Part shown: positions 12,237 through 24,961 of the stretch, one piece after another
Layout of the letters: every line of letters begins with the position of its first letter
Position numbering within the stretch: position 1 is the stretch's first letter
Source: Cunninghamella blakesleeana
Taxonomy: Eukaryota > Mucoromycota > Mucoromycetes > Mucorales > Cunninghamellaceae
NCBI GenBank assembly: GCA_017871115.1
Contig: JAFCIZ010000001.1
Location: 1,283,501-1,347,500, forward strand
Direction: 5' to 3'
DNA length: 64,000 nucleotides
Program-made: the position numbers and the translations under genes
Notes under the pieces: generated by a model
Seen by the model: only the letters and a program-made list of their open reading frames with translations
Database searches by the model: none
What the model was told of the DNA's origin: nothing

Positions 12237-15200
12237 TAGTTATGGACCAAATATGGATATGTCACAGATGGTAGAAGACTATAAAGTACATACTGAAGAA
12301 CATATAGAAGAAGTCCCAATTACTAGCATTCGTCAATGGTGGACACGCTTTGTTTGGCTTGCAACGTGGTGGATTCCCTCATGTACATTAAAGTGGATTG
12401 GAAAAATGGATCGCCAAGATGTCCAAATGGCATGGCGTGAAAAAGTAACCTTATGTCTTTTAATCTTTTTATTCTCTGGATCAATTATATTTGTTATTGT
12501 TGGATTAAATGAAGTCATTTGTCCAGGTACTAAATATTTGTATTCATCAAATGACGTTTCAGCACATCAGTCGATTAAAGATTATTGGGTTAGTATTCAT
12601 GGTCAAGTTTATGATTTAACCAAATTTGTTGCTAACGAACATGGTACACCAATGTATACAGCTACTCAATCATCAATGGAAGCTTTAGGTGGCCGTGATC
12701 TGTCTTATACATTTCCAATGCCATTAACCGCAAGTTGTCCCGATTTAGTTACTGAAAATGCTATCACTATTGTACCTAATGAAACAATTGTACTTGGACC
12801 CTTTGTTCATTTATCTGGTGCTCAACAACCCAATTCAGAACTTACTTCATTAAAGGATCCGTTATGGTTAAAGAACCGTTTTTTCCCTCAATTAGAAAAA
12901 TACCGTAAAGGTGATCTCGTGATACCAATGAAACAATTACAAGATGATTTTAAAAGCTATGGAAGATTAGCAGTTGTCATTCATGAACGTGTTTATGATT
13001 TAACAGATTATATGACTACAGCAAGAAAATACCCTAAAGAATACATTCCTAATTATCATTTTATTCATCCATCCATTGAAAGAATATTCACTACCTATGC
13101 TGGTAAAGATGCTACTCAAGCTTGGGAACAGATGATTTTAGACCCTGCCATACGACAAAGTAATTTAGCTTGCCTTGATAACTCATTTTTCGCTGGTAGG
13201 TTGGATTACAGAGAAACACCAAAATGTACATTTGTCAATTACCTATTATTAAGCTTTGCCGTGATCATGTCGGTTGTTATATTGGTTAAATTTTTGGCTG
13301 CTTTACAATTTGGAGGTGCACCTAATCCTGAAGAACAAGATAAATTTGTGATCTGTCAAGTTCCATGTTATACTGAAGATGAAGAATCATTACGTAAAAC
13401 TATTGAATCAATTACAGTGACACAATATGATGATCGTCGTAAATTATTATTATTGGTAGCGGACGGTATGATTATTGGTAGTGGAAATGATAAACCTACT
13501 CCCAAGATCTTATTAGATATATTAGGGCATGAAGATAATGAAAATGATGACGATAATACGTCATCAGAACTATTTATGTTTAAATCCATTGGTGAAGGCT
13601 CTCAGCAATTAAATTACGGCAAAGTATATTCTGGACTTTATCGACATGAAGGTCATACGGTCCCTTATATTGTGGTTGTGAAAGTTGGTAAAAGTTCGGA
13701 ACGCACGAAACCCGGCAATCGCGGTAAACGTGACTCACAAATCATTTGTATGAATTTTCTTAATAAAGTCCATTTTGATGCACCCATGAATCCATTGGAA
13801 TTAGAAATGTATAGACATATTCAACACGTTATTGGAATTGATCCAGCTTTGTATGAATATATTTTAATGGTTGATTCAGATACAGAAGTTTATCCAGATG
13901 CATTAACAAGAATGATTTCATGCATGCTTCATGATAGTCGTATTATTGGCCTTTGTGGTGAAACAGAACTTTGTAATGAAGATCGATCGTGGGCAACCCG
14001 TATTCAAGTATATGAATATTATATCTCGCATCATTTGGTAAAAGCCTTTGAATCTTTGTTTGGTTCTGTAACCTGCTTACCTGGTTGTTTTTGTATGTAT
14101 CGCATTAGAACACCTCATAAAAAATTACCATTAATTATTTCGCCCCAAGTTATTCATGGCTATTCTGATAATCGAGTGGATACATTACATAAAAAGAATT
14201 TATTACATCTTGGAGAAGATCGATACTTGACAACTTTAGTAATGAAGAATTTTCCTCAGTATAAAATGATGTTTACACCTTATGCAAAATGTAAAACCGT
14301 AGCTCCTGATCAATGGCGTGTTTTATTATCACAGCGACGTCGATGGATTAATTCAACAATTCATAATCTTTTAGAATTAGTATTACTTCAAGAATTATGT
14401 GGCTTTTGTTGTTTATCCATGCGATTTGTAGTTATGACAGATTTGATTGGTACTATTACTTTGCCATCCTCTGTAGTTTATCTCTTTTATTTAATTTATC
14501 AATCTATTTCTGGTACTGGACCATTACCTGTGATTGCTTTAGGTATGCTAGCAGGCGCTTATGGGCTACAAGCTTTAATCTTTATCGTAAAACGACAATG
14601 GCAACATATTGGATGGATGGTAATTTATGTTTTAGCTATCCCTATCTTTAGTTTCTTTATTCCTATTTATGCATTTTGGCACTTTGATGACTTTTCTTGG
14701 GGGAACACTAGAGTTGTGGTTGGGGACAATAAAAAGAAACAAATTATTGTAACAACAGATGGCGAAAAGTTTGACGAAAAAATGATACCTCTTAAAAAAT
14801 GGGCTCAACATGAACAAGTATTATGGGAACGTAAATACTTAGAGCAAATAAAAGCAGCAGAGGCAGCAGCAAATGCAAATTCTTCACGTCGATCCTCTAT
14901 CGTATCGCATTCTACAAATGAAAAACAACAATTGAATGAAAAAGAAAAGAGTAATAATTTATTATTACAACCTTTGATTATGGATTTCTCCTTAAATGGT
15001 GATAAAGACTTTTCTTTGGCAGATATTACAGCAGCCGCTTTCCCTTCAGCAGCAAATGGTGAAAAATTAGAAGGAAATACATCTTTAACAAAAAATAATG
15101 GTGAAAGAGATGATAATGACAATAATAATGGACCTCATTTAGTTATTTTACCAAAAGATGAAGACATTGAACTGGAAATTAAGAAGATACTAATAACTGC

Positions 15201-15459
15201 TAATTTAATGGATTTAACTAAAAAACAAGGTAAAATCTCATATATTTATTTTTATTTAATTAATTTTTATTTATTTTTTAAATATATTAATTAAATATAA
15301 CTGATAATTTAACTATCTTTTTTTTTTTATTTCTATTATTAAAAATATGAATGAATAGTTCGTGATCAATTATCCCAAATATTTGGTGTTGATTTAACAA
15401 TTAAAAAAGGATTTATTAACGCGACAATTGAAAGAGTATTAGAAACAGAATTCACATAG
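8983..15459 (+). CDS. Class V-type chitin synthase with myosin-like motor domain
   Basis: The enzyme polymerises UDP-GlcNAc into chitin at the plasma membrane. Exons 8983-9308, 9420-12029, 12240-15229 and 15359-15459 total 6027 nt, an exact 2008-aa frame. Residues 1-860 form a degenerate myosin head with the P-loop GISGSGKS near residue 110. A charged, Ala/Gln-rich coiled-coil-like segment follows (about 900-950). Then come a membrane segment near 1047, cytochrome b5-like domains (from about 1080), and the catalytic chitin synthase domain with DSDTE (about 1524), GEDRYL and QRRRW (about 1676). Membrane spans follow, and a DEK-C domain ends the protein. Order and size fit fungal class V/VII enzymes. 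Intron 2 is odd: its acceptor is preceded by about 28 As instead of a pyrimidine tract. Intron 1 begins with a (TA)n run. Confidence 0.95.
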
Positions 15460-16472
15460 ACCTTTGATATTTACATGTTTGATTATGTTATGACCATCGA
15501 CAACTTACCATTATTATTTTTGATAAAATAATTTACACGTATATACACCTTTTGTAATTTATTACTATACCATTTTTTTTTTTTTGTTTTAATTATTTTA
15601 ATTTTATTTCTTTATATACATAAAGAGCATGTGCTACTACTAGTTTGATATTATCTTTAGTTTATTTTTAATTTTATTTTTTCACATCTTAACCATTAAA
15701 CAATAAATATAGTAAAAGCAATATAGTAGAATTGCTCATGGCCAAAAAGAAAAATAGATGATTTTACAACTAAGTTCTAGAAAAAAAATGGTTTAAAAAA
15801 TATCTACTGTGCATACCTCTTTATTAGTCTGAATTTTAAGTTTTTGTAAAGCATAAATATATATATATATATATATATTATTTTTTCCTTCTCTTTCTCT
15901 TTTTTTTCTTCATTTTATTATTTATTATTTAAAAAAACGATAGCCAAAAATTTTATAAAACTACTTTTATTAACTTTTGTTTGTGTGATTTACAAGTATA
16001 GGATACTGAAAATTGTAGCGGCGCACCTTATGAACTCTTACTGGAGAGAAATATATAGCTACATGTTATATATTTAAATCTTTTAAATTGATTAATAATC
16101 CTTTAAGAAAATGCTTAGACAATGAATATTCTATCTATACAAACGTTCAAACTATATTTACTTCAGAATATAAGACAACATCTCGTGTTTGGTCTGCTAA
16201 AAAGTAGAATAATTATGAATACTTTATTATTCTTTTAGATTTAACTATTGTTTTTTTTTTTATTTTATTTTATATTACTCTATAAATTTAAATTAATAAA
16301 AATTATCTCTTTCCTTCTTTTGATTTAAAATTTTTTTATAAACATATTTCAAATGTTTGGGATTTAATAGTTACATATATATATATATATATATATATAT
16401 AGTTTTTATAGATTTTTTTCGTAAGGTTATCTTTAAATATAATATTATCATTATTAATGTTTATTTTTAAAT
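15460..16472. other. AT-rich intergenic region, nothing recognised
   Basis: This is the 3' flank of the chitin synthase gene. It contains poly(T) tracts and (TA)n runs (15858-15880 and 16375-16400). No ORF or RNA gene was recognised. The short higher-GC patch around 16015-16050 has no identifiable feature. Confidence 0.5.
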
Positions 16473-16940
16473 TTATTTTTTGCTATCATATTTTTTTATT
16501 AGCTTTTGAATAAATTCACAAACTTCAGATGGCGAATTAAGATATTCATAATTTGAAAAATTTGAATAATTATATAAATGTTTTCTATTAAGTATAGCTG
16601 TCTTTCTTCTTATATCATTTACTGTATTATTTAAGTAAGGTTCAATTGGCGTATTAATAATATAATATTCATAGTTATCAGGCAATTGATCTGGTGAATG
16701 GCAAAGAAGAATTTTATTTACATTTGATTTTTTATTAATAATTTCAATCCATATATTATTAACATGATTCCAATTTTCTTGTGTATCGTTCACTAAAGAA
16801 TATGATATAGCATCATTTAATTTGCATTTTTCATTATCATTTGGCAATCCATCTATATCTTCAAGAAAATTAGGATATTCTTTGCATAATGTTGTTTTTC
16901 CTGATACAGATGGTAATATAATAGCAATCTTCATTTTCAT
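16473..16940 (-). CDS. Small P-loop NTPase/kinase-like ORF, 155 aa
   Basis: This intact single-exon ORF starts MKMKIAIILPSVSGKTTL, a beta-strand followed by a Walker A motif (GxxxxGK[ST]-like, here PSVSGKTT). An acidic DID lies about 12 residues later and KILLCHS could be the second strand. This layout suits small nucleotide or polynucleotide kinase-like proteins. It is intronless, unlike almost all host genes here, extremely AT-rich in codon use, and sits next to LTR remnants at 17100. It could be a gene of viral or mobile origin or a lineage-specific gene. I cannot name a substrate. The ATG at 16940 is the first in frame; a second lies two codons in. Confidence 0.55.
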   Translation of the reverse strand: MKMKIAIILPSVSGKTTLCKEYPNFLEDIDGLPNDNEKCKLNDAISYSLVNDTQENWNHVNNIWIEIINKKSNVNKILLCHSPDQLPDNYEYYIINTPIEPYLNNTVNDIRRKTAILNRKHLYNYSNFSNYEYLNSPSEVCEFIQKLIKKYDSKK

Positions 16941-17099
16941 TGATTTAAAAGTTATTTTTTTTTAGATCTTGTATTTTTCTTTGTATAAAAAATTTTAGAT
17001 TTTGTATTAGTGTTTTCAAAATAAAATGGTCTGAGTTTACAATATAATTAAAAATAAAAATTTTATTTTTACTTTTTCTTCAAGTTTATTTAATTTTAT

Positions 17100-17460
17100 T
17101 ATTTATTCTAAGTCGTTCTACTTATAAACAGAAACTGGTAGCTCATTGTAACGCTATTATTCATTCCAAATACAACTACAAACACTCAATACTCCGTTAA
17201 AAAAAATAAATCTTAACACTACCTTCTGGCCATGAAATCCAGTTGCATAAGCTATATTTATGAAATTTTTTATTTTATTTTATTTTTATCTTTTATTAAG
17301 TCGTTTTACCTATAACATAAATAATGTCGTTTAATGGGATTCTTTTATTTAAATATAATCTCTTATTATTTATTTTAATAAAACTAAACCTTACCAAAAA
17401 CACATACCAGTTTTTAAAAAAAGCCAACCAATCGAAGATCAAGGCTAAACTATTGAACCT
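17100..17460 (+). repeat. Degenerate LTR fragments (3' halves) of the local Gypsy LTR family
   Basis: The segment at 17109-17160 resembles the LTR core at 48296 and 50196 (AAGTCGTTCTACTTATAAA, then ACTGGT..CTCA). It is followed by TAAATCTTAACACTACC, like the tail of the LTR copy ending near 48419. A second partial copy begins at 17298 (AAGTCGTTTTACC) and ends around 17410 with ACTAAACCTTACCAAAAACA, like the LTR tail at 49480-49505. No internal retrotransposon sequence is visible between them. Confidence 0.6.
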
Positions 17461-17800
17461 TATTTTTTGAAAATAAAAAAATTGCAAAAAGGGTAGTTCC
17501 CGCTTACGATGGCAGTTACCAAACTATCCTCTCCAGCGTGCCATCTTACAGCCGTATTAGTGCATTGAGTTTTCCCTGCTATATTTCTATCCTCGGGCAT
17601 TTCCCCAATTTTTAACAACCTCCGTACCCACAGCTTACGCTGAGGCCCGAATGTTGAACACCATACTCTGAAAGACACTGCTTTCGACGAGGTAATTCGA
17701 TAGACTGTAAGTCCACCTATAATCGAATTCATCCCTCCATGACCACCACTTAGCTTACAGAAAGACGCTACACTTTCCGGTCAATTCTAGGTAATGTGTT
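17461..17800. other. GC-richer island of unknown origin
   Basis: This stretch is clearly richer in G and C than everything around it. On the minus strand it holds an open frame (17460-17732) whose middle reads LWVRRLLKIGEMPEDRN and AVRWHAGEDSLVTAIVSG. It abuts LTR fragments on the left. It could be a decayed insertion, a piece of structural RNA read as protein, or a transferred fragment. I do not recognise it. The following 17800-18193 is plain AT-rich 3' flank. Confidence 0.35.
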
Positions 17801-18193
17801 AAAAATTCTTTTAAACTCAAATTTTTAATTTTTTGTACAACTTGTGGGTTATATAAAAAATAATGCTGAATTAAAGCCTCTTTCCTTGTTATTTTTTATT
17901 TTATTCTATTTTAAAAAAAATTGCTTTTTTTTATATTTATCTTTATATAATAAAATTAGTATTAATATATAAAAAATAGGAATTTGAAAAAAAAAACAAT
18001 TTATTATAAATGCATGTTTATATCTTTATTATAACTGTAATGAAAAATAAAATATAAATATAAATTATATAATACATCCTTTCTGTTTCTTTTTTAATTT
18101 TTTTTTGTTAATCCATCCTCTTTTATATATATATATATATATAAACATTTTATTGTTATTATTATTTATCGATCCATCTTTTTATTTTATTTA

Positions 18194-21138
18194 TTATATA
18201 TCCCTTTCATAAAATAACATATAGGCTTCGCTTGATAAAACAGTATCCAAATCCACTTCTTCTACTAATTCATCATTACATCTCCAAAATTTACTTTTCA
18301 TAGGATGATGATGATTATTAGATGATGAGAGATGATGATGATGGTAAATACCATAGTTTCCATAAAAATAGTCATTACTTAGAGGAGATCGAACATCTTG
18401 GCCTGTTGGCAATTTTTTGCGTCTATAGGTAATAAAATGACCTGACTCATGTCCTCCATGGTGCACGATAACTGCTGTTAAACGATATTGAATAGGTCTT
18501 ACAGTTGGAATGGTTAACGATGGTAATAAACTTGGTACATTTCTATCTTCTAATTTATGATGATTATTTCCATTATTATTATTATTAACTGATGTATTTA
18601 AATTTCTTTGTTGAGATTGTGGTGATGATGATGATTGATTAGGTAATAAAATATTTAATCCATCTTCTTGATCATTATTCCCATGATTTAATCTTTTTCC
18701 TGCCATATTACGAAGGTAAACAAGACTAGTTCGACTAGTGCGCATTTGTGGTTGGCTAGAAGTAGAAGTAGTAGGGTTAGGTAATGCACTTAAAGAAGCG
18801 GAAGGGTCTTGGGTATTTAAAAATCCATTGGTACTATAAGGTGCTAAATCGAGGTATTCTGGAAATTGAACATTACAATGATTTTTTTGTACATAGCCTG
18901 AAGGGTGATAAACAGATCTTGATAAATGAAGACATAATGATTTGGGTGGATTGGCAAACATGGTTTGTTTTGAAGTACATGATGTTGTCTTTGGAGGTGT
19001 TAATGATATATCAGGCTATAAATAGCGAGCAAGAGAGGGAGAAATATAAAGAAAATGTGTAGAATGGATGGTTTAATAAATTTATATATACGCTATTGAT
19101 ATTTTTATTATTATTTTCTATTTTTATTTTATATATGTATTTTAATTACCAAATCAGTTTCAATATTATTTTTTAAAGCTTCATTAAGACGATGAATTTG
19201 ATTTTCTAAAATTGAACGCTGACCATTACCATCATTCATTGATTCCAAACTTTTTGTTAACAATTCAAGTGTGTGCAATAAAGTACATTTTCTGCATTGA
19301 TAATCTGTTAAAATATCCATCTTTGTATAAGTGCTTAAACAAGATTCCAAAGTACAACTAAGCTAGATATGCATATTTTAAATAAAATAGAAAAGAAAAG
19401 AAAAGAAAAATCAATTAATCCATTCATTCTTTTTCTAATCAATGCTATTTTTATTATTATTATACATGATATATGATATATGAATCTCATTTCGTTACCG
19501 TTTGAGGGACAGTTAGTGATATATTATCAAAAGTATGATGTCTTATAGGAGCCTACATAAAATATAATAACAATAGTAAATCAGAAGCGTTTTTTTAAAA
19601 GGAAAGAAAAAAAAAAGTGACCATAATAATATATATGTATATAAACCTACAGTATAACCACATTTCATACAACTAATTTTTGATGCAGCCAAACCAGTGA
19701 ATGGGTTACGAGGACGACGTGGACGACGATGTAAATTACCACCTGTCGTTGATACAGAAAAGGAGCTCCACATAGAACCAAGAGTACCAATAGATGACAT
19801 GGATGATGTTTCAAAATTATCTGATGATGGAGAAAATGGATCCTATTGTATAATAGCAATATTATTATTATTATTGCAATGTTAATATTTATGTATATAC
19901 ATATTTTTTTAAAAAAAAATCAGTTTTACCGAATCTGTAGTAAGGTGTCTTAAAGTACCAATGTCTAATAATGAAGGTGTTTGATTTTTATACTGTTCTT
20001 CTTCTTCAGATGTTAAAACACTTGATATAATTTGAAATAATTCATGAGCATCCTAGTATTATTAATATATAAAAATATATTATTGATATTTCATGTCCTG
20101 TAAAATCTTTATATATTTATTCTTCTTTGAAATGAATATATGTGTTTAATTTTAATTTAATTTATTTTACTTGTTGATCCCGACTAATTGTTCCCTGTAT
20201 TTTACGTTCTAATGCGTGAATAATATCATTTGGTACAATGGATTTGGGTCTTCCAAGAGGGCGATTTAACACTAGATCATAAAAAATAAAATAATGTAGT
20301 CACCATTAAAAAAAATGAGGAGATATTTTATTATTATCTATCATATAAATATATATATTTGCTTACTTTCAATAGTAGAATAAAGGGCAAATGCAACGGA
20401 TTGAAGAATAAATTCATTTGGAGGAATTTGTTGTGCCCCTGCCTCATCACCCTGTTCATCTACACGTTCGGCCTAAAAGAAAAAAAACACAAATAAAAAT
20501 AAAATGATCAGCAAATCAATCATAATAAAAAAAAGTCATCGATAAAAATAAATATAAAATGAGTATAAATATAAATATTATTATTATTGATTACCAGATA
20601 AGATCGTAAACAAGCCAAGGTAGCTAATGCCTATGTTATAAATAATAATAAGAAATAAGGTAATCACAATAAATACTTGTATTAATAACTTGTTTTTTAT
20701 CTTTTTCTTCCTTTTCTTGTTAAAGCTTCTTTCTTTCTTTTTTTTCTTCTTTTTTTTAATATAAAACAATATCGAGCCTACTATTATTTTATAGTTACCT
20801 GTAATATTGAATTAGCAAAACAAGAATTCCCAGTATTAACTAAACCAAGTACATATTTATCATCCCGTTCTAGATATAAAATGAAAAGATTCTTATGTTC
20901 AATCTTGCTCTTAATTTTTTTTTTAAAAAATCATGGCCATCGTTTGTTCATTCCTTTTTTAGTCTTATTATTATTTTGTTTATTTCTTTTATTTACCTTT
21001 CATTAATTTTGACTTGACTCTCCTTTTTCTTTTTCTTGTTTCACTTGTACTTGTAGATAAAACATATCCTGAAGCTGCAAGTGCAATTCCCGCCATAGCT
21101 GCTATAGCTGGTAAATGATATTTTGTTGAATCTGACAT
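18194..21138 (-). CDS. Membrane-anchored ubiquitin-specific protease, USP30/Ubp16-like
   Basis: Ten exons (20997-21138, 20799-20869, 20595-20630, 20367-20472, 20171-20271, 19930-20052, 19651-19842, 19499-19552, 19150-19362, 18194-19015) join without frame errors to 619 aa. A hydrophobic segment at about residues 9-26 followed by a basic patch (RKRKRR) gives a tail exposed to the cytosol, as in mitochondrial outer-membrane USP30 and yeast Ubp16. The Cys box is GLVNTGNSCFANS (Cys64), the QQDAHELF box follows, a CxxC pair (SCMKCGY and QCRKC) suggests the zinc-ribbon fingers, and the His box is HHGGHESGHFITYRR near the end, with AYMLFYERDI closing the domain. The predicted role is removal of ubiquitin from membrane proteins. 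The last exon carries long Asn/His/Ser-rich inserts. Exon 3 is only 36 nt. Confidence 0.88.
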
Positions 21139-21737
21139 CTTAATAACAATAATAATAAATATATATATATATTTATATATTTATATTTATAATGTATGTG
21201 TTTGTTTGTTAATTTATTAGTTGGAAAAGTGGGTATTTCTATCTTGTTTACTTTTTTTTTTTATTGTTGTTGACTTTTTTTAAGAGAAAAAAAACAATAT
21301 ATTGTATATATATATGTGTAATTATATATATATATATAAATATTTATATATATAAAATAATTATAAAATAATTATAATATATATATTTATATATATGATA
21401 ATATATTTATCTATAAATGAAGGAATAGAAAAAATAAAAAGGTAGACGAGAAGGGAATAATATAATTAGATAATAATACGAGGAAAGAGAAAAAAGTGAG
21501 AAAGTGAGAAAAAAAAAAGAAAATTGGAAAAAAAATTATAACCAAAAATTTAACTGATTGAGTTTAAAAAATTATATAATAAAAATTAAAAAAGTATGAG
21601 TTGGTAATATATATTTTATTAAAATATTATTTATTAAGGAAAAGGATTATTATATTTTTTAAAAAAAAGTAAATTTATAAAAGTTCATATGAAGGAAATA
21701 AGGCCAAATTAGTTGTAATAAATCCATTCGCTAATTT
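21139..21737. other. AT-rich intergenic region with TA repeats
   Basis: This is the upstream region of the ubiquitin protease gene and the downstream region of the NTF2-like gene. It contains many (TA)n runs (21150-21190, 21300-21420) and purine-rich stretches (21480-21540). No gene seen. Confidence 0.5.
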
Positions 21738-22763
21738 TTAACCAAATATATTTCTATAAATTTAAAAAATACATACATATATATATATATATATATATGC
21801 GTGTGTGTGTAAATATAGATAGGGTAAGTATAAAAATAATTAATCTATGAATACTTTATTCCATTTTTATTCTTACCTTGTTCCAGTTTTATTATCATTT
21901 AATTTTAATTCATTCAATTTCTTTGTATTCTTTTCTTCTTCTGAAGGGGAAAGAGGAGCAAATATATTTCTTTTAATTGGTGTAGCTTTATTATTTAATA
22001 CAGGATTTGTCTTGTTATTTTCAGGAGTTGTAGTAGCAGTAGCGGATTTAGAGGATGATCCATCATCATGAGCAAGAGTAAAAGATGGGTTGACACGAGG
22101 GTTATAAGCAACCATAGGTTTTTCTTCGGGTGGTTGGTAAGTGAAAATATCTCTTTTAGGTTTATGGTCATATTTCTTAGCTGGACGATATACCTCTTCT
22201 TCAGGTGCAAAAACTCTTCCGGGAGCTAAATACATGTAAAAGTTATTCGGATAAGAAAAACAAAGTGAGTGAAAGTGAGAGGTATTATTATTTAATTTTT
22301 ATCCACTGAATAATCTTTTTTTGAATTTTTTACTAAGATTATCCTTGCTATTATTATTATGATGTTGATTTTCATTACCAAATGGTTTCTATTATTTATT
22401 TATTTATTTTTTTTTAAAAAAAAAGTAAGTATTTAATACAATCCTATTTTTCTCTTTCATATCCTTTATTATGATCATTATTAATATGTAGGTTTTACCT
22501 TTTCTTGATCTTTACCAGATGAAGAAGTAGGACTAGTAATAGGAGTTGAATGAAAAACGTTTACTTGTTCAGCACCAATAATGGGCCACTTGTTTCGATC
22601 AGGAATCACCCTTAATTGTTTTAATACAGATGCTTGATCCCAATAAACACGAATAGTTTTTATCAAATCATTATCGAATACAACTGAGATAACCTATTTT
22701 ATAAAAAAATAACAGGACCTCATTTAGCATATAAAAAAAAAAGAATTCTCCACCTCTTTATCC

Positions 22764-22808
<45 letters not shown>

Positions 22809-23257
22809 ACAGGTATCTTGATAGTAACGTTTAACTAGTTAAATAATAATAATATATATATAGAACATTAATAATAATTTAGAATATTAGTTTATTTCTA
22901 TTCTAGCTCTATTCAATACATTGTGTACCATTATATTATTCTACTTATGTACTATTGTTTTTGACTTACTAATTGGTGATCGTCAAGATTACCAAGTAAC
23001 CAAGAACATTCATTTGTATGAAAGGTAATAGTCCATTCTAATTCTTCGACAAGTTTATCATTGGTCATAACACGGTTTTGAATCGTTTCCACCAAAGTGA
23101 TTGCTTTTTTAGAGAAATGAGAAGAAAGATAGAAACGGCGAATGTCAGCACTGGTCTTTGCGTTAGCACCTGAAGGAAGATAACTCACTGTAGCATCCTC
23201 TGTATATAAACTGAGAGTAGCAGGCTTAATTTTATATTGATCCCAGGTTGCTTCCAT
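21738..23257 (-). CDS. NTF2-like/SnoaL-fold protein with unstructured C-terminal half
   Basis: Exons 22970-23257, 22808-22834 (27 nt), 22499-22693, 22307-22388, 21877-22225 and 21738-21753 close a 318-aa frame. If the last intron is retained, the frame stops at 21873 (314 aa). The first ~165 residues (ATWDQYKIKP, FYLSSHFSKKAITLVE, WTITFHTNECSWLLG, TIKIPVVISVVFDND, IRVYWDQASVLKQL) show the alternating strand pattern of a cone-shaped NTF2-like fold. The C-terminal half is charged and repeats an [KR]R[DN]IF motif (RDIFTYQPP, KRNIFAP, and RNIFG at the spliced end), which favours the spliced C-terminus. No enzyme or transport role can be assigned. Confidence 0.7.
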
Positions 23258-23765
23258 TTTATGAATAGTAATGATAATAATAAATAATAATAAATGAAAA
23301 AAGAAAAAAGAAATGAAATTAATTTTCTTTTTAAAAAAAATATATAAAAAATCATTTGTACTACCGAACGCCATAATAATAAAAAAGGGGTACACAATAA
23401 ATTATAAAATAACAAAATAACAATAATAAATCACTGACCAGCCAATCAACTTTTAAAGCTTATTTTAATATGAAAAAAAAACTACTTTTTAATATATAAA
23501 TATATATATATATATTATTTAGATTAACCGAATAAAATAAATATTTATTAATAATAATAAGGATATATACTACATTAACTAGATGAAATAAAATAATAAT
23601 AATAATAATAATAAAAGGAAAGAGAAAGAGAAATATAGTATATGTATATACATATATATATATATATATATATAAAAAGTAGATCACTTTATGAATTTTA
23701 CTCTTTCTTTCACTCCTTAAATATAAAAGAATCATTTATATATGATATAAATATATGCATTTTAA

Positions 23766-23802
<37 letters not shown>

Positions 23803-23855
23803 CAATTTACGTACACACAAAACCAAAAAAATAATCAAGCCGATAAATATACCTT
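23258..23855. repeat. Intergenic microsatellite cluster
   Basis: This contains (TA)n at 23500-23515 and 23650-23672, plus (AAT)n at 23592-23612 and about 12 units at 23768-23802. The spurious Ile/Tyr-rich frames here come from these repeats. Nothing else recognised. Confidence 0.6.
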
Positions 23856-24890
23856 TTATGATTTACTTTTTTTAGTAGTACTAGGAACCCGTTTTACTTT
23901 GACATCATTTAAATTATGAATAGATGTTTGACGGCGAATCACATTACTAGTAGAAGATGATACTAATTAAATAACAATAAAAAAATGATTATTATTATTA
24001 TCTGATTACTTTTTTTTTTTTAATCTCTTTTTTATGTTTTTATTTTCCTATTATTTTTTATTCATAATTTTTAATCATATACCTGATGGAGAAATCACTT
24101 TTAATTCTCTTTGAGCATTAACACGTCTTACAGTATGTTGTTGTTGTTGTAATCTATTACCACCATCATGGAGATTATTTGAAATAGAACGTTGACGTAC
24201 ACCATTAATTTTAGGTTGGGAAGAAAAGGTTGTAGTAGTAGGTTGTTGTTTTTGCTGATTATTTAATACAGGAGGGGAAGATATTTTACGTGATCTTACT
24301 CTCAAACCATCGGATGATTTTAACAAAATGGGAAGAGGAGGAGCAGCTAAGAGAGGAGATGATGGGGATGAAGTTGATAATGAACCGGTAGAAGTAGATG
24401 GGTATATATGAAGAGTAGAAGATGAAGATTTAGGGATAGTAGAAGAATATGACTTTTGTGGTATATTGTTATTATTAAATTGTGTATGACGATGATTATC
24501 TAATATAGAAGAAGTAGTCGAATCATTATCATCGTCCGATGATGATAAAGAAGAGAAATTGGTATTGGTTTGCTGTTGTTGAGGAGGATGATCCGACTGT
24601 TGTTGAAGGTTGGCCATTTCTTCATCCACATGAAGTACTCTTGCTACATTATCCACTACTAATAATCCTACTAATAGACCCCATCGTAAAGGCAATTTGA
24701 CCATACTTTGAATAGGTTTTTTATTATCTCCATGAAGTTTACTAATCACTTGGATCATAGAAGCTTGAACTTGTAATAAAACAATAGTCGTAACCGATGG
24801 TGGATGTATATTATCATTATGATTATTATGATTATTCATAACAAGTTCGTTATGACTAAATATATCTTTTTTCACTTGTTCATATAACAT
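23856..24890 (-). CDS. Orphan Ser/Asn/Gln-rich protein with conserved-looking N-terminal helix region
   Basis: The first exon starts at the ATG at 24890. After one intron (about 23970-24081) the second exon ends at 23856 with KVKRVPSTTKKSKS; the G|TA junction keeps the frame. The N-terminal ~95 residues include hydrophobic helices (TTIVLLQVQASMIQVISKL, LPLRWGLLVGLLVVDNVARV) that look ordered. The rest is low-complexity Ser/Asn/Gln/Pro with basic clusters (RVRSRKISSP, VRRVNAQRELKVISPS). I do not recognise a family. It could be a lineage-specific regulatory protein. The frame is real by composition and by a clean intron, but the function is unknown. Confidence 0.6.
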
Positions 24891-24925
24891 ACTTTAAATC
24901 ATATATGTGTATGTGTATGTGTATG

Positions 24926-24961
<36 letters not shown>

